Source: a virus. Taken from it: a DNA stretch of 29,896 nt. The stretch is taken from positions 1-29,896 of the IMG/VR virus record IMGVR_UViG_3300037847_002973; one strand, written 5' to 3'. Within the stretch, counting starts at the first letter, position 1. The number at the start of each line of letters is the position of its first letter. The notes under the pieces are model-generated. The model ran no database searches and had not been told where the DNA came from. It saw only the letters and a program-made list of their open reading frames with translations. A program made the position numbers and the translations under genes. Shown one piece after another: positions 24,901 through 27,748 of this stretch.

Positions 24901-25077
24901 AAGTTTGTCAATATCAAGATATTGAATGAATTCATTAACAATATTTTGTCCCAAGCCCGTTTTTTCTTGAGACCTATAGTAATACTCAATAAACTTATTG
25001 AAAAGTGGATAGTCTGATCTAATAAAATCGGGACTAATAGCGTTGACCGATTGCGAGACCTTATTGACGTTACTCAT
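3952..25077 (-). CDS. gp7: Giant (7041 aa) gp7-like baseplate wedge protein with many inserted adhesion modules
   Basis: One uninterrupted frame with ATG 4 bp after the gp6 stop. T4 gp7-like pieces: PDFIRSDYPLFNKFIEYYYR (16-35); FYTSKG..YLFKLLYGEEV (692-714; T4 has FYSTKG..YKFLFKVLYNEEV); DSYYYQDFSYAVKS..W3469..VHP (3477-3479; T4 has RSYYVMKIKS..W..VHP, same W-to-HP spacing). T4 gp7 is 1032 aa, so most of this protein is extra. Modules in order: GSGY array (292-626); second GSGY array (about 1112-1340); YHYH domain (1410-1540); propeller-like repeats (1816-2203); LamG-like 1 (2220-2416, W2267); HGL/GSGY modules and a degenerate cupredoxin-like stretch (from 2846); gp7 segment; NGVVQNPG module; LamG-like 2 (4071-4350, W4214) with an LTFTC insert; helical Cys module (4402-4515); LTFTC/HTFVSA array (4530-5385); more helical Cys modules (5386-5866); carbohydrate-binding-like jelly roll (5975-6285); two NGVxQxP modules; two final GSGY repeats. 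No signal peptide or membrane span. Expected role: wedge assembly plus a large peripheral structure. gp7 identity is strong by motif and position; binding functions are inferred. Confidence 0.85.
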   Translation of the reverse strand: MSNVNKVSQSVNAISPDFIRSDYPLFNKFIEYYYRSQEKTGLGQNIVNEFIQYLDIDKLDIGILDGGTQIVEPITTTSTSIVVESVDQFVEKNGSILIGDEVIYYESTKSAPNIALSPGISYEQVKLKWTIAESQIDSYDGTTRIFPLRTAGNPAAPPTPQHLVVSLYGQILIPGVDYTVSGTNIVFTTAPRTRIPADSSDLTYIFYLGGFIENNILEIDDISGSFGEGKTSFKMTRSGIPYEPIVDEFLIAIYDNQLLIPKQDFYIDRDYFIFETAPLNGRKLALFSIEAPIPSFGANAVGFARVNDDGNLTSISTSVSGSNYRFEYPPKVTINSESGFGASAATLVNGVKSSTLLHGGKGYSDTNPPAVIVEVPTKAGSVPAQLKATVTNGSVSSLEVVSSGSGYTFTPRVTFKQPGGAKLGTLTIGGGQVTGVVPIVDGGSGYTTPPAIYVDEPTGDNSIKASFQAVLTNGVVTSINILNRGQGYETTPRIAIIDPVGAQVLQTRVDGDGRVVGIDLLDGGSGYDDVPSVYIVDNRQNGGSGATATASIFNGKITDINVSAFGSGYSAAEPPEIFIQEPPNARASVDIGLNEVTGYKINKQGSGYSKASFEGCARAASGIVKYTEDGNAVFSNNTTAAAATADTPVKCLDALFIKRLLDKYTEQFLPDVPELDYTKIDVRNAIKSVRDFYTSKGTSFSISYLFKLLYGEEVSVTYPKDQIIKPSASTWSIDTVLRAVLVSGDPINIRDGLLQQDADIADPNILAASALVENYIAIRTSETEIYELVLSEETIQGKFVVPYKTKLAEPLSTTDSIITVDSTIGWPERNGQFLIGGTEVVQYKEKSLNQFIECTRGATVSGPAQVWDSATEVTSNFSVYINKGTDREVLMRVVGIVDAEQTTLTDTGSYYLPGDKLSISKLGGTGNTADLSTWLYNVKKLIEVTSITFDGNIAEVTCSNNHGLLVGDQISIYGANPIIYNGTFLVKNRTSPTVFKYELPQPPAVAPQGNILVSIDLNKGKSDNSAVFNAISPYTTNIQNTFFNDDYVYVASTGIPNYKIGPFPGSALLPGNQRKLNRFPRVSTTISSKNTINPGPIGTWVNGVSIWSYKSSITKTFGSVTSITIDNVGSNYDAASPPTATISGGAGSGATAEVVVNGSLDSIDVTAGGSGYTSSPLVAIVGGGGTGASATAIITKGAVSRILINEGGTGYTSQPQISIVGGGGAGATATAAVRGPIQSINVTNGGASYTSKPSVTLSSGSGAVAQPIVNNGRIISIAIIAAGSGYTTAPEVTIQGVGFGAVAKANIDTDGENAGRVTSIDIINRGIGYVQGTTLINLNSVGEGALFTSNVFQWTYNLQNSTTFDAAQGGVFEGFNNQYGGEYAHLSTPKKLREVLGDGVETLGDGTLQEITDHAVHSPIIGWAFDGNPIYGPYAYQDPTDQQSSIVRLGSSYRVKPSLIFDENTNISPQRTDGPALSDEPAGTFVEDYEYIFNLGELDQYNGRFCKTPEYPEGRYCYFVTIDNSDAGVPVFPYVLGPTFNSVVDSWNLVSDAVQQNIPTGVVRYRDPYENVDIDVERTPNASTNQLTLEDGSLLLFEVEDENRDGVITADETADPDSVLEESPLQLFDYFPAVKFDSKVDIEVETITKFEDASVTGFSIENPGKNYQVDDRLVFDNTDTDGLGVSARISRITGEPISTYNFLNESGVSYGTITTTNPHNMSVGNRIFVDYTPTMNNTNKQYVVRQYKGIEEIVITQTGSGYNSDIPPTLIIDGDGNSGALSAVVNSVGAIERVDIVNSGSGYTKNPRVILSHPQVFKKADYYVSALNNNDNVKVNDVQLLPNKSAYVCGTTKNAAGNKDVAFIAKISATGSKEWEKTLESDDGEDFAEFQRIYADGTNIWVVGINKPNQSAVAAYNPDIILCKYVEAANGLSATLGFQKGYAGISGSTRADEVTSIIKYSDTRFIIGGFTNTNSSNPYDAFIASIDTSGNFAIKRKISSQNLSEKITSMVLAEDNSIYFTMETSATNSSTAINAAFGKCTLGTSVITVDFIKEFSNNGYSFLDTSLAVDEFNEYYVCSTLSLKSDLRRDSFWVGKVDSAGALLWNKRYIAPGREINLAQKSVIDIFGDLNVAFTRVDTTTSQKTIDTVKIKYDGTILSHTTNDFYAGNIEGMQVNGLATDVSGDVYAVGQTSWNRNEFIYTFDSGSTTDTTGHYTLTTQTTTNSVTYADNVAKIYGYDPSGNTATWVNAHQKVTGAQLGTKLDGDWTLEFMLYKNYTGNGTLSQTEHTLVAIGDASGATGGLWLYYDIGTGKLELVVTNNTTTINSSSSPLQSSLSNMFADNTWQFIALRKSGDTFAAYVNGNSVFSSTITNTSFASKDLYIGNIPGRSGSAGTFRSNEQGQFFVENLRLKNRAITPTVPGDVVAYPAAGAFGLAFDWVDDAWFTTNLNQYDYIDYNGYILKTDKNSDAARIGNFTSVASTTGISIKRTAVSPVTGTALSIVSADYTLGAQGLQSLDYNDATTTMAQDTENLTYVPGTWSTRTATVPSPGSQKLKATAVVKDRYYFKVTNTLKIDNIQKLTINQSFNAENNLNLVLRNNLGAQVNAGYIVRYDDTHVYVAINSNVWSDDLNTGQLSFEQFNNTSFGIVGPVPNVRNDISNYTFAQVEDTTPGNFTIDLDDYAAPGSGGTNNLDQFALWKDYSSNDYSIRVDEITGSSPYAVGSVVTLANNQVAFNATKDIMTISNLTNVTKITIVANLSKILKVTAVANTDEVYVVTGSKHYLRAGEMLYIDGNEATGQTSEYNGSFPVDTIVSPIEFTYKLPATASTLPALGTTGSAGVSLFTKSPTLKMYYGHQYVFDVSHGTMVGTNLSFSKDNLYKLEYSFNSIERVGTPGLTGQGLPTPSVKLKVDRGIVTNISYYFDPSRTGADSPVIPGSYLDVVDSPYTGIFDIVATSGGSITRGDDTFKFLLLNEPEGAAEVANSKYSTSSPNAVGSIDSIRVVNSGGFYTRLPVVSSIVSNRKIERVEINDPGTEYAVGVYSGVPIAGDGEGGIVEITVADGSDSGGSVIPGQIQKVQVTSFGVGYTTASIDIEAIDGILGPGNTGSGADLNVVIPPFGTGASVFTKGTSVGKIKRLKNNNFGYDYPHDYTLRPEITFPINAQLTSTSILASITVTDPGSGYSQAPEVVITGGGGTGAIAAAEIKNGRLNQIVVKDPGSGYSSEPTIQLKSSFNYVVNTDLGLLQFAFPHGITNGAEITLNVVDTGDGTAFPEASGATTLNGTTTYYAIAGSANSLEDDQLKIAISSANAALGDAITFVDGESGRGVGRQQVLTSSFGGAATANVETSTFLEGELVYQGNSLETAVATGYVSTNNGWQVGPRILKIVDYDGTFSLNERITGVISKSSGVISDLKVAKGVLEIGSITKTSGQFTDDVGKPSEIIQKIQDSYYYQDFSYAVKSAVSINDWKDILLKNVHPASFKVFGELNLDEYGSIPNKETTFQITKSVELAREAIVPNIQSFALVQPIYSEFNNTEILFRQKRLTSSENILTSFTNQIDDISDQFDGVKRAFTLKVNNTPVQANANQLMIVLNGVVQNPGTSFTIEQDSIVFAEPPQPDAQVQYVETTINLKDVIELTFTNISGIFPNIGDVMVGSDSNARLTVTKVVGNNVFGFLTEVVAGNLVSFIGGEFVTVGATGFNANFATATAVESDGLYAFGEEVRNLAGKTARVEEINLAAGAETPLAELRFSIGATTSTIEVIAYNADPNAPAAPVPAGNLVPTKIYQFGSELFRVDTITDNSDSTTLTVTRATGLNNGTVSDSQSSGTPLYGTEINVTTRLLLSKTTGTYQSKPGLFEINQNDFIIGSQSDVVAEVTFVASYVAPNAQIDPTTGLPESSGEFDISDGSSFFGLLFNRIAAQTYPNVVLDDISKSQVNIVDFPTNTTDFDDKFPSTEPISNNVIKYDNASGAFTENEVIRNYKMDYGIGNTLDYAVGETAKSRKLAVKNLKGNGLFNKGQVVRTQDTKAEVIGYNIADKIIYVGKIGRTQANGQDYHSATFTNATLNTYNKKFGTAALALSPGLATHTFVSGTADSITASGGATGTFTAATGTTYDPETGNLVLEIGAHTLTTSNTVLIADDTLTFTCAQDNNTSNKTYPRSTDPASGSARNITAVTATTITVNVGAVPVDEYISFATSTEFGFASGDFTIECWINPLLVSAGERAIFDFRTQETELSPRIYLDGANLKYYNNGSAAISGSTNLSAGTWYHVALSRSGTSTKLFLNGTQEGSTYTDASNYGSTKPVRIGADFDASNDFAGYVDEVRISNNARYTANFTPLNGVFQGDANAKLLVHFDGSYGQTHTEDWSGVENFTKGEDINNEAILATSRLTGAPAGFTGNSQRYIDAADLILANKDFIAKEAVDIMKARFASFSVPKGDVNCEDDVVDILEAVVEDLRNGSNNHVWDAAALYVNRATSPISLYHIESEIPESIYTLQKAQEIVRFVITNLLWDIQGDHGLTQSTDSTITESDYASLTQLTPTNVTYDSSTGIMVLTSNSHGLTARTTHTATNATYTATTGVLQVTINNHGFANGDRIQFADNSLTFTCTSDGNTVSQSYPRADDPASQGWMIISNVTTNTFDVNVGASPTVNYTPTAATYDPGTGALKMTIGDHDLRTSQKFTATNAVYTPASGAMTITVPNHGMFVGDRVLIEPNSMTFTCATDSNATHHTYPRQYAGDAGPDPAFNKWFAITNITTNTFDINVGVSSDTSTHTFVSAKANGIVRSGETIKLTNDALTFTCSQDGGASNHTYPRSSDPANNNVPLPIYNDGVVVNASVSSAAYNPANGEIVITAIGHGLTTSDEVRLENNSLTFSCSKDNNYTNHSYPRPTDPFAGRWLKITAATNNTFTVNVGPSKAEDQYTHTFVSAVPNGIVKRDNTVTVYVGPNRVTYTPTTGTSYNPTTGDMVLQIGTHSLNVNDKIRLGKESLTFTCDQDSNATNKLYPRSILDNKTATNATYNSSTGEFVVTSAGHGLSTGDQVKFVHDSFTFTCTQDSNSAQKTYPRAVAGDGNPDPAYETFLVISAVTTDTFTVNVGASAQGDQYAHTFVSATSNGIKVKRDRAYDSELTISAVGTSTANITNAVYVPSTGVITITSASHGLSTGNRVQIADNSLTYTCAQDNNASQKTYPRTTDPISGKWIDVTVVDSNTFTIQVGPSTNTTSHTFVQATAGALIKQTGAVTLNVGTSSNTTTHTFVSATSGAVVTATQYTHTFVSSATNAITTGGNYTHTFVSATSNGVIRAGDEIYIAPNSLTFTCTLDGNQSQEAYPDPDSANLNSLLEITAADTNTFTVNVGASPVRQRYTHTFVSAASNSVSVSNFDSGDCSDVYTTIGNLMDIIIDTLSNANLPVPVDHLASVTKVDPAFEFAGATVDAFSDVDLSIDYVDAANNIFYTNQIDADTQYRFRDAANLIRLNAGAIVDKASFDLLQRYPDLAEDMPRNQNGSSTAGTLRCQTDLSLLLNELVKDVEDGGNFHTANVARQYLGANDELIHIRLQVWQSEYAHERLGFYMKQAITGDLDSTNTDKIITGDWGITQDGGGCANVKTAIDTLISTLNEIIAPKGADYQIGADRLYFNRQYIAEEATGLTTAEFTYTLNNVTYNAFQYPGSSGEVTCQRDLKLILISIISDLQTGGTNSTIRAAELYLDGNQRITSVEGELLATVYAIEQLKQLGEKALNNLLYNNGDSVTGSQYAAQYAGVGNNAGGTPKTGTAYRDSESPSDINAVIYRLRTLVDIVIGILAPGGTPARSAGKQILFNEHYYRAELNSEINVQFGAGSWVYNDFVDELTTNIVHDIMTTDFYKKEDARNITLTSVTGDFSVGETVVSSGGGYALVNEWLEDDSILIIGPYFTSTTWSAAETLTGQTSGATATIATSGVGSAYDWYTEPGNVRTKTTAAGITGLIEGQIAGTNLWTNPEDFSTNWSSSNTTYAANAILAPDGTQTADHVKDNTTAGQHFKFRDYNLTSFETFDSSGVKFDSGSETFDTGSFTDDQTFTLSFFAKAGTRSNLRYEVGLDAGTGNNSQRVFFNVDLDNGAKGSVNILDGGGNVGDIIVNANNIETLGSISIITTSAMTGTYTSVANTSNVSNGGAGATFNVTIDHANQPNQATITVTNTGSNYAPGDNFTVTGSVLGGADGTNNLTFQVATVTPMDTGVIPYGDGWYRIFTTARFGFGFSTLRQQIYVLNNQATDYTGTGNDGFYLWGAKLNKGALDPYQAVSGETFFSNTEFNIKSRILIRLTEWMSKSLDNTLTSPTSGGNYAYYDNTINTDYAKASITRMIRYLNGLIQSQLGSTAFNNTIPFYSGISVPAKTYGVRDIAVGVGGGVDATEYVYGLQSDAYAEIKNKVENSATIARIYKRFRIDGAITDGPFVMNEVVTKQGDSSVTGQVYGFHEDATYKYLDVAVTGGTWAITDVLVGATNTTTAQISLIEDRMHVIDLKGGFTTDIPFKGYTSGSNATPDVFYKNTAAVNDNTGGTLSVDTDTLTGEFEKTAVVYPDTSRQYIDVSKYEGLDVNVGDRIASSGQIRLGISVITAQNVTYNNFTPGNRLYKVVGGGQVTNVYGIITGVDLANNYIYFTPVQGTFSNGEQVGDYGPSGSLPFPVGYATINTNVTTAGAASALIQNFETVGTLTRYYLSNIVGAFTANDAVIGPNGFKAAIINLVDLKGRVKRSFKGFDGTTTTFKLSINNGTQYLPDPAGHMLIFVNGVLQPPGATNAYTAFSDQIQFTEAPDAGASFVGFYIGKLRQLDDISFEFDSLRQSFNLKRNDVFYSLTLTDGVQSTNILPENNIIVSLNGVIQKPKESFEIVGSRIIFSEIPRVGSTFVAFSYVGSEADVDAAEVVPPIEPGDLLDIQGEVEDREVAIIESSNSLITFDYLGSVFGRGSEATANVTTGSIESVKVTFGGSGYTSRPAVNASAIQGSGANIRALVGVASIEVSNQGTGYQNPEIVVETSVPDDWTAPDLSQYGEELIDPEIL
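6215..7165 (-). other. Carbohydrate-binding-like jelly roll interrupted by a GSGY module
   Basis: Residues about 5972-6285 of the giant protein. It opens with NLWTNPEDFSTNW (W5977), has LAPDGTQTADHV and FTLSFFAKAG, and closes with GWYRIFTTARF (W6226) and GFYLWGAKLNKGALDPY. This is the layout of the phage and bacterial jelly-roll modules that read NLLxxSEDFxxxxW...APDGTxTAD...FxKAG...WYR...YxWGAQLExG. Between the FAKAG strand and WYR sits about 100 residues containing a GSNYAPGDNF repeat of the GSGY kind. Glycan binding is an inference from that resemblance. Confidence 0.6.
7480..8925 (-). repeat. Alpha-helical Cys modules (degenerate repeats)
   Basis: Residues about 5386-5866 of the giant protein, with an earlier copy at 4402-4515 (DNA 11535-11875). 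A full unit has a helix such as DAANLIRLN, a (N/R/T)C-x2-DL/V helix (C4443, C5516, C5678), a DGG/GSN turn, and a helix ending before the next module. Shorter helices beginning with DCSDVYTT (C5388), GCANVKTA (C5604) and SPSDINAV alternate with them. These are nearly the only helical parts of an otherwise beta-rich protein, so they may act as spacers or oligomerisation struts. The function is not known to me. Confidence 0.6.
8930..11470 (-). repeat. LTFTC / YPR / HTFVSA tandem module array
   Basis: Coding repeat in the giant, residues about 4530-5385. A full unit is roughly 90-120 aa: YxxxTG, HGLxxGDxV, a (L/M/F)TF(T/S)CxxDxN core, YPR, DP, a TFTVNVG strand and HTFVSAxxNGI. Eight TF(T/S)C cores lie here, one with Tyr for the second Phe, and a ninth lies inside the second LamG domain. 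The lone Cys, the Asp three residues after it and the YPR are nearly invariant. Between about 9165 and 9415 the array decays into short HTFVS-only units of 18, 18 and 30 aa. It resembles an adhesin-type beta stack; I know no experimentally defined function. Confidence 0.75.
12000..12870 (-). other. LamG-like domain 2 carrying an inserted LTFTC module
   Basis: Region of the giant protein, residues about 4071-4356. The first LamG strand (KKFGTAALALSPG, 4071-4083) is followed by an entire LTFTC/YPR/VNVG unit (C4148), and only then by DEYISFATSTEF and FASGDFTIECWINP (W4214), W4269 in TWYHVALSRSG, and VDEVRISNNARY. In standard LamG/concanavalin-type sequences the first strand runs almost directly into the second, so the unit reads as a domain insertion. 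LamG folds often bind glycans or calcium; no ligand is shown here. Confidence 0.65.
21040..21745 (-). repeat. GSGYxxxP beta-repeat array 2 (about six units)
   Basis: Coding repeat in the giant, residues about 1112-1340. Units read VGSNYDAASPP, GGSGYTSSP, GGTGYTSQP, GGASYTSKP, AGSGYTTAP and RGIGYVQGT. Units two to four share GGGGxGAxAxA linkers and are closer to one another than the units of the first array, so this block looks younger. The YHYH domain follows about 70 residues later. Confidence 0.8.
23205..24200 (-). repeat. GSGYxxxP beta-repeat array 1 (about eight units)
   Basis: Coding repeat in the giant protein, residues about 292-626. Each unit is 35-45 aa: an NGxVxxI strand, then (G/S)G(S/K/Q)GYxxxPP, then a hydrophobic strand and a small-residue linker ending in AxA. 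Units read SGSNYRFEYPP, GGKGYSDTNPP, SGSGYTFTP, GGSGYTTPP, RGQGYETTP, GGSGYDDVP, FGSGYSAAEPP and QGSGYSKAS. The array separates the first gp7-like segment from the second. Units differ too much at the DNA level to suggest very recent duplication. Confidence 0.8.
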
Positions 25078-25081
25078 CTAT

Positions 25082-27130
25082 TTAAAAACAGCTTGATGTG
25101 TTGAGGGAGCCAGCATTATCTATGTTTGGAATTTCGATCGTAACGGGGGGTTGATCGAACTCAGTTGGCGTCAAACTATTTAGTGGTATACTGGGAGGTG
25201 GAGTAGTACCAATTGGGGCAACTGTAACTTCAGGGACGACAACATTTAAAATAGTTCCAGGTGTTGTCGCAGGAATTGTTGCATTGTTTGACGGAATAGT
25301 AACAACTGGCAGTTGTAAATCTGCAGGAAGAAGATCTTCATTGGTAATACTACCAACACCTGTTACAGTATCAGTGATAGTGATGATAGTATTGTCTGGA
25401 ATATTACTACCTGTACCGATAATATTAACAGGACCAAAGCAAATACGACCAGTATTATAATCAACAGTTCCTGCCGCATTATTGGTATAGACTTTCTTAA
25501 TACCAGTGTTGTAGAACATTCTCAGGTTGCCAAATCCATCATCTTCAAATTGCTGGTTGATTCCAGGTCGATCGTAAGTTCTGAAAGTTCCAGATAAGAT
25601 AACAGGTTCTTTTTTACATTGATTGGCACTACCATCACTACCATCACCATCATTATTACTGGGATTACTATCGTATAAACCAGAACCAATGGAAACACAA
25701 TATGTGTTAGTTTGATTAGAAATAGGTGTAATGTATTTGAGAAGTGATGTCTGCACAGAAACGTCACTAACACATTTGTTTGCAAGTGCAATTGCTTTCT
25801 GATAACTATTCAATCTAAACGTAGAATTGAAGTTATTAATCTGAGTTTGTCCTGCCCAATCAACAATAGAATTTTGAATGTCGGTTTTAATTGCAGAGGA
25901 ATTAGATCCGCAACCAGTATCGTACTGAGCAAAGACTTTTGTATTGATGTATAGACTATCTGGATCAACTACAACAGGGTCGATAGACGCCATTGCATAT
26001 TTTCTTAAAAGATTCTGAACTTCTTTTTTAGTAGCAGCGTTAAGTTCAGAACCAGTTTTTGTTAGGATTGCAATATAGACTTTTCCGTAGATAGGAGGGT
26101 TTAAAATATCTCCACCATATGCAACAACTGCCTGAGCATTCTCATATAGTTTTTTTGTCAAGACAGCATAGTCTTGAGCAGTAACTGCTCTGTTTTGGGA
26201 AGAAAGATATCTAGGAGCATTATATTTAATAGATTCGATAGTTTCAGCAGCTTCACCTTGCTGAGAGTTATCAATAGTATCTAAAATTACTGTAGAAGCA
26301 CTATAGGTTGCTGAATTACTATCAGTTAGTCTACCAACAAAACTAAAGTTCTTGACCTGATTTGCTTCCGCTCCAGAAGTTACCAAATACTCAAGATCAA
26401 TAACCTCGCCGTCTTTTAATGCTCTACCGATACTATCATCACCAAATCTAATTTCATATCTCATGTCCTCACCTTCGTGCATAAAGTACACACGAGTAGT
26501 GGAAGTTACCGATGTAATATTATCAGTTATATTGTAAAGATCAGAGGCAGTAGATGATTCATTAGGTCTGACTCTGACAACTAAAGTAGATGTATCAACG
26601 TTTCCAGAAGGAATTGCATAAACCTGTTTTGCAAACGTATTAACAATGTAAGAATAATTTAAGATATTACCTTCATAGATAAGCATCTTATCAAAAACTG
26701 CTTGACCTGTTGTTAAATCAACATTTGTCGTTCTATCGCTTAAAATATTCCAAATATAATTACCACCAGTTGCAACAGGTCCTTTTTTCAAAGTTATTGA
26801 ACTAGGATAAACTCCATTAATTGCAGTAGTCTGTATGGTTAACTTAATACATGCTTTTGCCGCTGTAATAGAGTTAGGAGTATAATTCATCAACTTAGCA
26901 ATGTTGACGACGTTATCCCTAATTGTTGAAGATGGCAAAAATGCCTCATTCATTGCCATATTAGCATTGAACGAGGTGTAGTAAGTATTATATGCTAAAA
27001 GATCAATAATATAAGACAACGAAGAACCATCAAAATCATAATCCGTGAACTCTTCTCTAGTTCTCAGATAGGATTTGATAGAGGCTTTAATATCCTCAAA
27101 ATCTAAAGCAGTTAGGTTATTCGGTTGCAT
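25082..27130 (-). CDS. gp6: Baseplate wedge protein gp6
   Basis: 682 aa, close to T4 gp6 (660 aa). The N-terminus (LTALDFEDIKASIKSYLR, then YDFDGSSLSYIIDLLAYNTY and NMAMNEAFLPSS) is the family hallmark, shared with the gpJ-type baseplate proteins of other myophages. The central YLSSQNRAVTAQDYAVLTKK and VVAYGGD..PPIYGKVYIAI stretches fit the core that makes the inner baseplate ring. gp6 pairs with gp25 and gp7 to build each wedge; the order gp25-gp6-gp7 seen here matches that assembly. Its ATG overlaps the gp25 stop by one base (TAATG), indicating translational coupling. Oddities: an Asp/Asn/Gly/Ser-rich loop at about 487-501, bracketed by two cysteines, and a Pro/Thr-rich, low-complexity C-terminal tail of about 85 residues ending in SSCF. 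Confidence 0.93.
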   Translation of the reverse strand: MQPNNLTALDFEDIKASIKSYLRTREEFTDYDFDGSSLSYIIDLLAYNTYYTSFNANMAMNEAFLPSSTIRDNVVNIAKLMNYTPNSITAAKACIKLTIQTTAINGVYPSSITLKKGPVATGGNYIWNILSDRTTNVDLTTGQAVFDKMLIYEGNILNYSYIVNTFAKQVYAIPSGNVDTSTLVVRVRPNESSTASDLYNITDNITSVTSTTRVYFMHEGEDMRYEIRFGDDSIGRALKDGEVIDLEYLVTSGAEANQVKNFSFVGRLTDSNSATYSASTVILDTIDNSQQGEAAETIESIKYNAPRYLSSQNRAVTAQDYAVLTKKLYENAQAVVAYGGDILNPPIYGKVYIAILTKTGSELNAATKKEVQNLLRKYAMASIDPVVVDPDSLYINTKVFAQYDTGCGSNSSAIKTDIQNSIVDWAGQTQINNFNSTFRLNSYQKAIALANKCVSDVSVQTSLLKYITPISNQTNTYCVSIGSGLYDSNPSNNDGDGSDGSANQCKKEPVILSGTFRTYDRPGINQQFEDDGFGNLRMFYNTGIKKVYTNNAAGTVDYNTGRICFGPVNIIGTGSNIPDNTIITITDTVTGVGSITNEDLLPADLQLPVVTIPSNNATIPATTPGTILNVVVPEVTVAPIGTTPPPSIPLNSLTPTEFDQPPVTIEIPNIDNAGSLNTSSCF

Positions 27131-27549
27131 TATTCAGGTCTCTGTAAAACAAACTCGATTGTTTCAACAATGGGTAACCCAACAATTCGGTACTCAACAT
27201 AGACATTCAACTTATTACCTGCAAAAACAGGAGTTGCCTGAACATTTACGAGTTGCACCCTGGGTTCATACTGATTAATGGTATTTATGATCTCATCCCT
27301 AACTGTATCTGCGGTAAACGCATCTAGGGGTTCAAAAAGCAATTGTCTAACCCTAGAACCAATGTTAGGTTGAAAGGGTTTCTCTCCAGGAGCAGTTAAT
27401 ACTAAATTTTTAATCGATTGCTTGATAGCATTGTCGTTTTGCACAGCAGAAACATCTTTAGTAAATGGATTCAAGAGCAAATTGATCGATAAATCTTTAA
27501 AAGATCTCGATTTCTTAAATTCTCTACCAGTGACTTGTTTTAACGCCAT
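27130..27549 (-). CDS. gp25: Baseplate wedge protein gp25
   Basis: 139 aa (T4 gp25 is 132). It belongs to the gp25/GPW/TssE family, the most conserved component of contractile baseplates, where it locks the gp6 dimer and contacts the sheath end. Visible landmarks are FKDLSINLLLNPFTKDV (17-33), AIKQSIKNLVLTAPGEKPFQP (41-61), GSRVRQLLFEP (64-74) and the EPR triplet at 95-97 that defines the family core. It is intact with no insertions. The start at 27549 overlaps the end of the 51-aa ORF by ten bases, and the upstream TGAG at 27556-27553 can serve as a weak ribosome site. The gp6 gene overlaps its stop by one base, so the two are probably made in matched amounts. Confidence 0.95.
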   Translation of the reverse strand: MALKQVTGREFKKSRSFKDLSINLLLNPFTKDVSAVQNDNAIKQSIKNLVLTAPGEKPFQPNIGSRVRQLLFEPLDAFTADTVRDEIINTINQYEPRVQLVNVQATPVFAGNKLNVYVEYRIVGLPIVETIEFVLQRPE

Positions 27550-27695
27550 TTACTCAGTGGTTTATTTTTGCTGGTTTTATTTTTTTGGTGCAAATTGAGA
27601 TAATAATCGGATTTTGGATCAGTAATTAGTACATGAGTACCATGATCTTGCTTCATCATCTCAACATTATGATCTGGGACGTGATTTAACCCCAT
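27540..27695 (-). CDS. Small 51-aa protein of unknown function
   Basis: Read directly on the minus strand: ATG at 27695, TAA at 27542-27540, 51 residues beginning MGLNHVPDHNVEMMKQDHG and ending KPLSKWR. A strong ribosome site GGAGG (27705-27701) lies five bases before the start, better than any other in the window. The first half is acidic and His-rich (five His in 21 residues); the second half is Lys-rich with nine lysines after residue 27. There is no Cys, membrane span or recognised motif. It overlaps gp25 by ten bases. The start codon is buried in a predicted stem, which implies controlled translation. Its position between spike and wedge genes suggests an assembly or minor baseplate role; this is a guess. 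Confidence 0.75.
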   Translation of the reverse strand: MGLNHVPDHNVEMMKQDHGTHVLITDPKSDYYLNLHQKNKTSKNKPLSKWR

Positions 27696-27736
27696 AAAAT
27701 CCTCCAAACAAAGTTCGTAGAACTTTTTATGGGGTT
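27688..27736 (-). promoter_or_regulatory. RNA stem-loop sequestering the start codon of the 51-aa ORF
   Basis: On the minus strand AACCCCATAAAA (27736-27725) is perfectly complementary to TTTTATGGGGTT (27699-27688), and the second arm contains the ATG at 27695. Inside, AGTTC-TAC-GAACT (27724-27712) forms a second hairpin stacked on the first arm. The GGAGG ribosome site (27705-27701) is left unpaired in the joining strand. The arrangement would hide the start codon while leaving the Shine-Dalgarno exposed. The inner hairpin plus flanking T residues could alternatively be a weak attenuator or RNA processing site. Confidence 0.55.
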
Positions 27737-27748
27737 CTATCCCAATAA

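Noticed and set aside
3952-25077. The giant frame as an artefact of two or more genes joined by sequencing error
   Set aside because: gp7-like segments occur at both 16-714 and 3450-3490 in one frame, repeats of the same families run across the whole length, and no internal ribosome site with a start/stop junction or change of frame is apparent. Collapse or expansion of repeats during assembly remains possible.
27282-27289. CATAAATA on the minus strand within gp25
   Set aside because: Inside a coding sequence with no gene start close downstream other than gp6, which is already coupled to gp25 by the TAATG overlap.
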